DNA from: Victivallales bacterium | GTDB lineage: Bacteria > Verrucomicrobiota > Lentisphaeria > Oligosphaerales > Oligosphaeraceae | Reading direction: 5' to 3' | DNA length: 64,000 bases | Assembly: GCA_017535315.1 (NCBI GenBank) | Contig: JAFXUD010000041.1 | Span: 1 to 64,000 of the forward strand | Shown: positions 63,801 through 64,000 of the stretch, in pieces | Numbering within the stretch: position 1 is the first letter of the stretch | Layout: every line of letters begins with the position of its first letter | The notes under the pieces: generated by a model | Database searches by the model: none | Told to the model about the DNA's origin: nothing | Seen by the model: only the letters and a program-made list of their open reading frames with translations | Made by a program: the position numbers and the translations under genes

Positions 63801-64000
63801 TTGAATATTCCAACTACTTGAGTTGCAATAAGGAACAGGATAAGGACTGGGATGGCGATGGCGTCAGCAACTATTATGAGTACCTCATCGGCCTGAATCC
63901 TTTGAATTCAGAAACTGTTGCTGGTACAAATGATGGAAAACGTGATGAAGACCGTGACGCTTTGACAAATGCAGACGAAACAAGATATGGAACCGATATG
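51815..64000 (+). CDS. giant secreted subtilisin with LamG-like, TSP3-like and C-type-lectin modules (partial)
   Basis: One frame stays open for more than 4,060 codons to the window edge. A hydrophobic segment (28-43, cleavage likely after AWA) follows an unusually long polar N-region, so the protein is exported. Calcium-loop D-x-D-x-D-G blocks recur near 1098, 1512, 2334, 2694, 3114, 3461 and 4009, alternating with LamG-like sandwiches, five of which end in a FDDGG/FDDCG motif. A fervidolysin-like propeptide (about 1852-1929) precedes an S8 domain with D1975, H2033, oxyanion N2129 and S2197. A C-type-lectin-like domain spans about 3856-4001. ATG 51815 is preferred to 51809 because AGTGAG is 6 bp away. 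The N-terminal 1,050 residues are unrecognised. Confidence 0.85.
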   Translation, partial: MKKENIEKRFQASDKKGAGSLMSFVGKTLWGLAVILAAGAWAATKDGTVTATYWTTTYTDPTSTLSNNQAIYGGSQPTVIMKFSSTISQQTGTFKGTYDDSMSGNYTLTAPGGQPFASAGTNYDGSHWATGSWLSTHTSIHSTTTTFNASGDYASSNHSWRDNSLSFTVLLNDANVKVEPTLIKSVQLWKSRVCSTFEHRMLISGTSTSNPMAETRGIVLVQQILNSGSDTEYTFNIPSDVRETTHNDAIQSNTTYYFVTIKTRDDISGNNKWNEGGELNTQKVLDFKWRRSEYYSNTNTTTGYARATDERSISPSVLTFESCVYDILPYEDYTSIYTSSLNDFDPMFGIIKIGPGNNGYPPAQPPEFTNSQIKFVTVNGVNYYEDTFEQTDDAQSIFWATGAAQKTLMPLDEPFAVLGINLAGTTGDESSSSNTDYLMQVDVRITVPANSSFDPRVDLSTSLQVKKGHQNISIFKDTNNNGFFDEADKASGQIELKYDFMSGEVSNSVWTKSGNNYTTTLIPKGKATLEKTQNGISKFFICVCSNPSGPGVTHQPHYGSDFTMKITSVQTFRQAGKDINKVDANGDYEDFVSEFGYTLGTGYDSLNSVNNNYNDVTSRPVAVGLEVSKYVDDHIDSSLDPVLPDPLEADGMPVPVLAINMVGSPNTNVNEKLHSVKVRFSSSGFNPDKHIAPLTGDALSGVSIWKDNKEKDSDGFLGVFDPRIGLSPSDPFGGQSNSDTVVELSPDCLKWYFHNGSTNIDSEWDGTQSIAASGDYFFVLLKFKKAIDLYENDDYFDKSYTGYTTDALGHSGDRKKGKWRGRDYFICIRGAGEGRDYMSSENRGLDYNDAFGVSIKPSEDLLFGYGENAVDPTKLSGIVSTNVKGTMPVFFVEPNTTGTYDIKGKTALLGFSVVAPTNDYSFDHFAFQIIDMNNTFALSDFVDLADTGSTCGISLWRDNGDGRFDETTDQRINTRTVNGDDLPKISTMTWLQNGKLHMIELNLDRTSVGRLPTTDEGRKADFFLVFQPTKNVTIGDALTLQIFGSDLLGTRDDTISFCQFSTGNRLTNPDGSTRTTPGTYKRFRSKTYVAAEAPEDIASIDTDNDGIPDWFEYTYFGNLDTAGPGNVDGYTDFDNDGLNDYYEYLSKTSPLEKDTDHDGVNDPDEDFDSDGLTNLEEQHWRTDPWVGDYDNDGILDGAEVTGGTSPKHSMSPGYNAALDASKISNAGIIVPFTRDENVEGMSVWTVQVMFNSNNQPLSGTLFEKTLSNGNVSFRVRLDENILNVYADCYGGTNTGTDNSTIAGRIIGRIQYPVPVPVDDEWHQVSVTWDGGASSMRLVVDGISQHVVACQFAPVNDWSEIVDDTQTTNGPGQSNNVVNKVHREFTFTMLKPVTDFDPPAVVDSNWPSGVLFDEIRIWNRSLSTSQICDTMRSLVGKDNTGLMRCFRFDDGGTTIEDFAHPGPVSYDENNAEAVNDFIEKNTYPGTPEFRGYALREGFATDWCSSNNGVHLYGIDDEDGDGMPDWYEFYHNVNSPTSDADNDGLVNLYEYLCGTDPNVNNDDYEAACIAGGMSNGEKQLYGLDPRLEDSDGDGVSDYNEISGGVATVYANNVRDGKYITDPLAPLNNEQPPTLKHIQLDGSNATGLVIKANEISKYALSDWTLSAWVKPAAIDQTSQIITRRVSEQAINYELGIAAGIPYAKFVDANGRELQVPEDTTLTTALNLVANEWTHIAATYESKTRNMTLYINGMPVAQVTGRANLECPAYGDGVIGDAFVGASMSIGASFNGLLDNVNIYANALTAEEIAASFRTPAQTNQGRANPYYREQADATEAAVYAANMTTSIASLLEPEHAADRLIIRFSDDVSESMINAASRQYGITVLKKFENTGAYLIKVPKTLDLAKGIEELRKYNAVKYIVPDYVVTMNAKPNDPDYSKLWGLNNDGKNGGTPGVDIGAEDIWDVTKGSRDIVVAVVDTGIDYTHPDLKDNLWTNKGEIPDNGKDDDGNGIIDDYYGICAKNAGTITGNPMDDDNHGTHCAGTIGAVGNNGKGVTGVNWEVKIMGLKGLHPVPGQNASGYISDIVSCIEYAIKHKANVISLSLGGPGFNAAYYDMLNRARSAGILVVAAAGNEGRNNDDTPNYPSDYSLDNIIGVAAMDSNGKPASFTNWSATSIDVAAPGVNIYSTLPGGGYGNMSGTSMATPHVSGLAALLMSAYPSANYALIRDAILKGGIKLVGWEAKPIATMARVSLPGSVEYLNQNVGGLVASFRGNGVNTTIGCVFDLTENEFGAGVAALDGNIPGMKEEGGNWVPNIRKAATGVFATAPADSFAEFSGDSDGDGMPDWYEVAVGHDPNTADGEDDEDKDRLTNYFEFLAGTSPWMQRTDGTTVDRERNVSFTTEINYKKAQEMKFHPLTESNADYTGWDTDDDGISDVDEIGYGAAVETSLPANSLSPYGDKVLRISADDSYLEIPNTIDYALTENWTIDLWVKIDSTLDGDAILVRRFIDTELAGSATDMLTNYEVGLRKESEGWRPYVRFESEDGERICNASVIVQANTLTHIGASYNSTSNEMSLVIDNNFKTTVDCMGYKLPDVMGISHVRVGEGFRGEIDAVRIWKTAADNFNNYTGAAQDAIAGTVPDGLVASFTFDDGGDSAQNFAVAKEDWKTVWINAATLVGTGIAMVPVTTTAPIDDEQEDSDEDGMPDYWERQYFGDLTTADSYLRRGGTNTDFDGDGLNDLYEYWSHTNPTIKQTDGTTDDGNADYDHDSVSNLDEQYFFTRPDMMDTDDDGVNDGVELGFVDTEPNFGFEVSSPLDSLEQTVLDALGHVAVDDNGDVIGLATQEEIERVFRMDGTNSMTVKDNGAHSGENLSFAFVLTAYMSDNGKTEFTNSALPTTDTVFLRRSVKVGERELINYRFTVSSKAIKFQFAQNATVPRFIAVSYAPEEGIQAGVPYYVSAVANLTAGTPAITLKVATKVAGSDTYDNVTNVTNFSSLNPATISGDEGTLTLGFESSGNLVLDVDNLAIWNYARAITAIDPTVEGFDPTTENLSTGRYVSFFRFDDGGVTAEDFGYESDWMNSWKHAGVLSTPSVPVADGTIGKGMIRINGGGSTSIDDNFDADDDGIPDSQESIGNIDDGRVTTDPSNPYDPLVNRALDLTAVGSYLIVENFTGNNMTTPDNGTDPLPIYENNGFTIELWYNIKDAAVTTGPLVQKTNADTESGVPGDFWFGLVNGYLTLRYRNIGKQVTTATFTAKAFNAINSWIHAAVSVHIDPVNQDAMLVNFLVYADGMEYSSATMQMLGVNDAYPNNYSGRLDTESLPGSLVIGCVPSPVVIDDDPNGHINMTVDEVRIWKGARTDTQIATNRNRILTDADAGNVSLGKDNWTSLAAYFRFDDGGNKAYYYTKATNVTNKEWATGGTLVSARFVDISSNRNPANPNDPLLGVPAQAQLYGSFAYLYGDTDEDGIPDIWELIHFKKLTTAGPGDIDHYTDTDGDGINDYYEYLTGRNPLEKDDPVEYDTDEDEDTLTLLVEQRFGTNPFNADSDDDGVNDNEEIEDWGTDRHSYVTNPNFSIAHYGNNTRTPNWALDLSLVSDTFKGFNAPKTDRFVSYNNSYAIEAWFKSAAAAEALATETGVIATLIAPSITSPTDPVEAEELLTLGINAGTPYAKVKDERVVFSEALKGGEWTHLAAVYNYKEGTVSIYKNGLLVMTDDVTDRPKTDYNRGINVIIAGDGTNPLSGGLLDEVRIFNTYRTEDSIRKQMKLASDTHTIGLAAYYRFDDCGLTVEDYMHPYPAVLGEDPFEYSLRGEGGSTSEWLSASDIADPEGIGLQNDPEGTVPNWWTRMYKTPYELGLTEFKGHVYELKTDKLSWEAADKEAEDAGGKLPIISSQAENDFIANSVLKNQRGALIGLSDRAIEGTFIWADGTSLAASSYANWSTKAVGGTTNEPNNNTLVGNNTDEDSAMIVGAGKTNYRLVVGYWNDCADSSTDYDSYIIEYSNYLSCNKEQDKDWDGDGVSNYYEYLIGLNPLNSETVAGTNDGKRDEDRDALTNADETRYGTDM

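Noticed and set aside
1-64000. tRNA, rRNA or known riboswitch
   Set aside because: I looked through the intergenic spaces and saw no cloverleaf with CCA-end, no rRNA core sequence and no familiar riboswitch motif. Covariance-model searches would be needed to exclude them fully.

Overview
The window looks like a chromosomal segment of a Gram-negative bacterium of the PVC group. The best guess is a Lentisphaerota or Victivallales-like gut organism. This is an inference from four things: the rpsM-rpsK-rpoA-rplQ order without rpsD, a GTP-type PEP carboxykinase, many degradative genes of the kind common in that group (sulfatase fold, ceramidase-like, pectate-lyase-like, Gfo/Idh/MocA), and an apolipoprotein N-acyltransferase, which implies an outer membrane with lipoproteins. 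No rRNA, tRNA or CRISPR array was seen.

Layout. 1-3062: a 32-bp tandem repeat, then cupin, NUDIX and asparagine synthetase genes. 3124-8707: a core information-processing block of rpoZ, adk, map, infA, rpmJ, rpsM, rpsK, rpoA and rplQ, closed by a strong rho-independent terminator. About 640 bp holding a palindromic dispersed repeat and an ORF relic lie between infA and rpmJ. 8718-13026: an M16C metalloprotease and dnaB. 13364-19635: an M24-fold protein, pckG on the minus strand, and the yceD-rpmF-plsX-fabD lipid/ribosome cluster, read from overlapping divergent promoters. 19659-28425: a large secreted glycosidase-like protein, a DtxR-type regulator, a minus-strand trio (52-aa membrane peptide, methyltransferase, membrane-anchored alkaline-phosphatase-fold enzyme) and a beta-helix protein. 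28615-39160: a VIT/VWA/TPR/LysM surface protein, MarC, and a likely glycan-catabolic run (deacetylase-like, NagA-like, two Gfo/Idh/MocA dehydrogenases and a sulfatase-fold enzyme with a histone-H1-like tail). 39273-50494, all minus: UvrA-like ATPase, lnt, a TolB-like propeller, two neutral-ceramidase-like paralogues, a DapA-family aldolase and a MATE transporter. 50691-51282: a small IS630-type element that keeps its inverted repeats but encodes only the DNA-binding half of a transposase. 51815-64000 (window end): one uninterrupted frame of more than 4,060 codons for a giant secreted protein with a complete subtilisin inside a string of calcium-binding, LamG-like and C-type-lectin-like modules.

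The most unusual layer is non-coding. At least eight intergenic spaces are filled with short tandem arrays that are nearly all phased at 9 bp although their sequences belong to unrelated families: a GGGACGGGA type, a GTCTGCTAG/GGTAG type, a TTGTCTAGTTCATCTAGA type and a GTTTCAATC type. Several begin at, or within a few dozen bases of, the stop codon of the preceding gene and read the same way relative to transcription. One fills the complete gap from a stop codon to 7 nt before the next start. Other loci carry 7-, 32- and 44-bp tandem repeats, a roughly 115-bp palindromic dispersed repeat in two copies, and other hairpin elements. Together with the giant protein and its candidate sigma-54 promoter, these are the features most worth following up.
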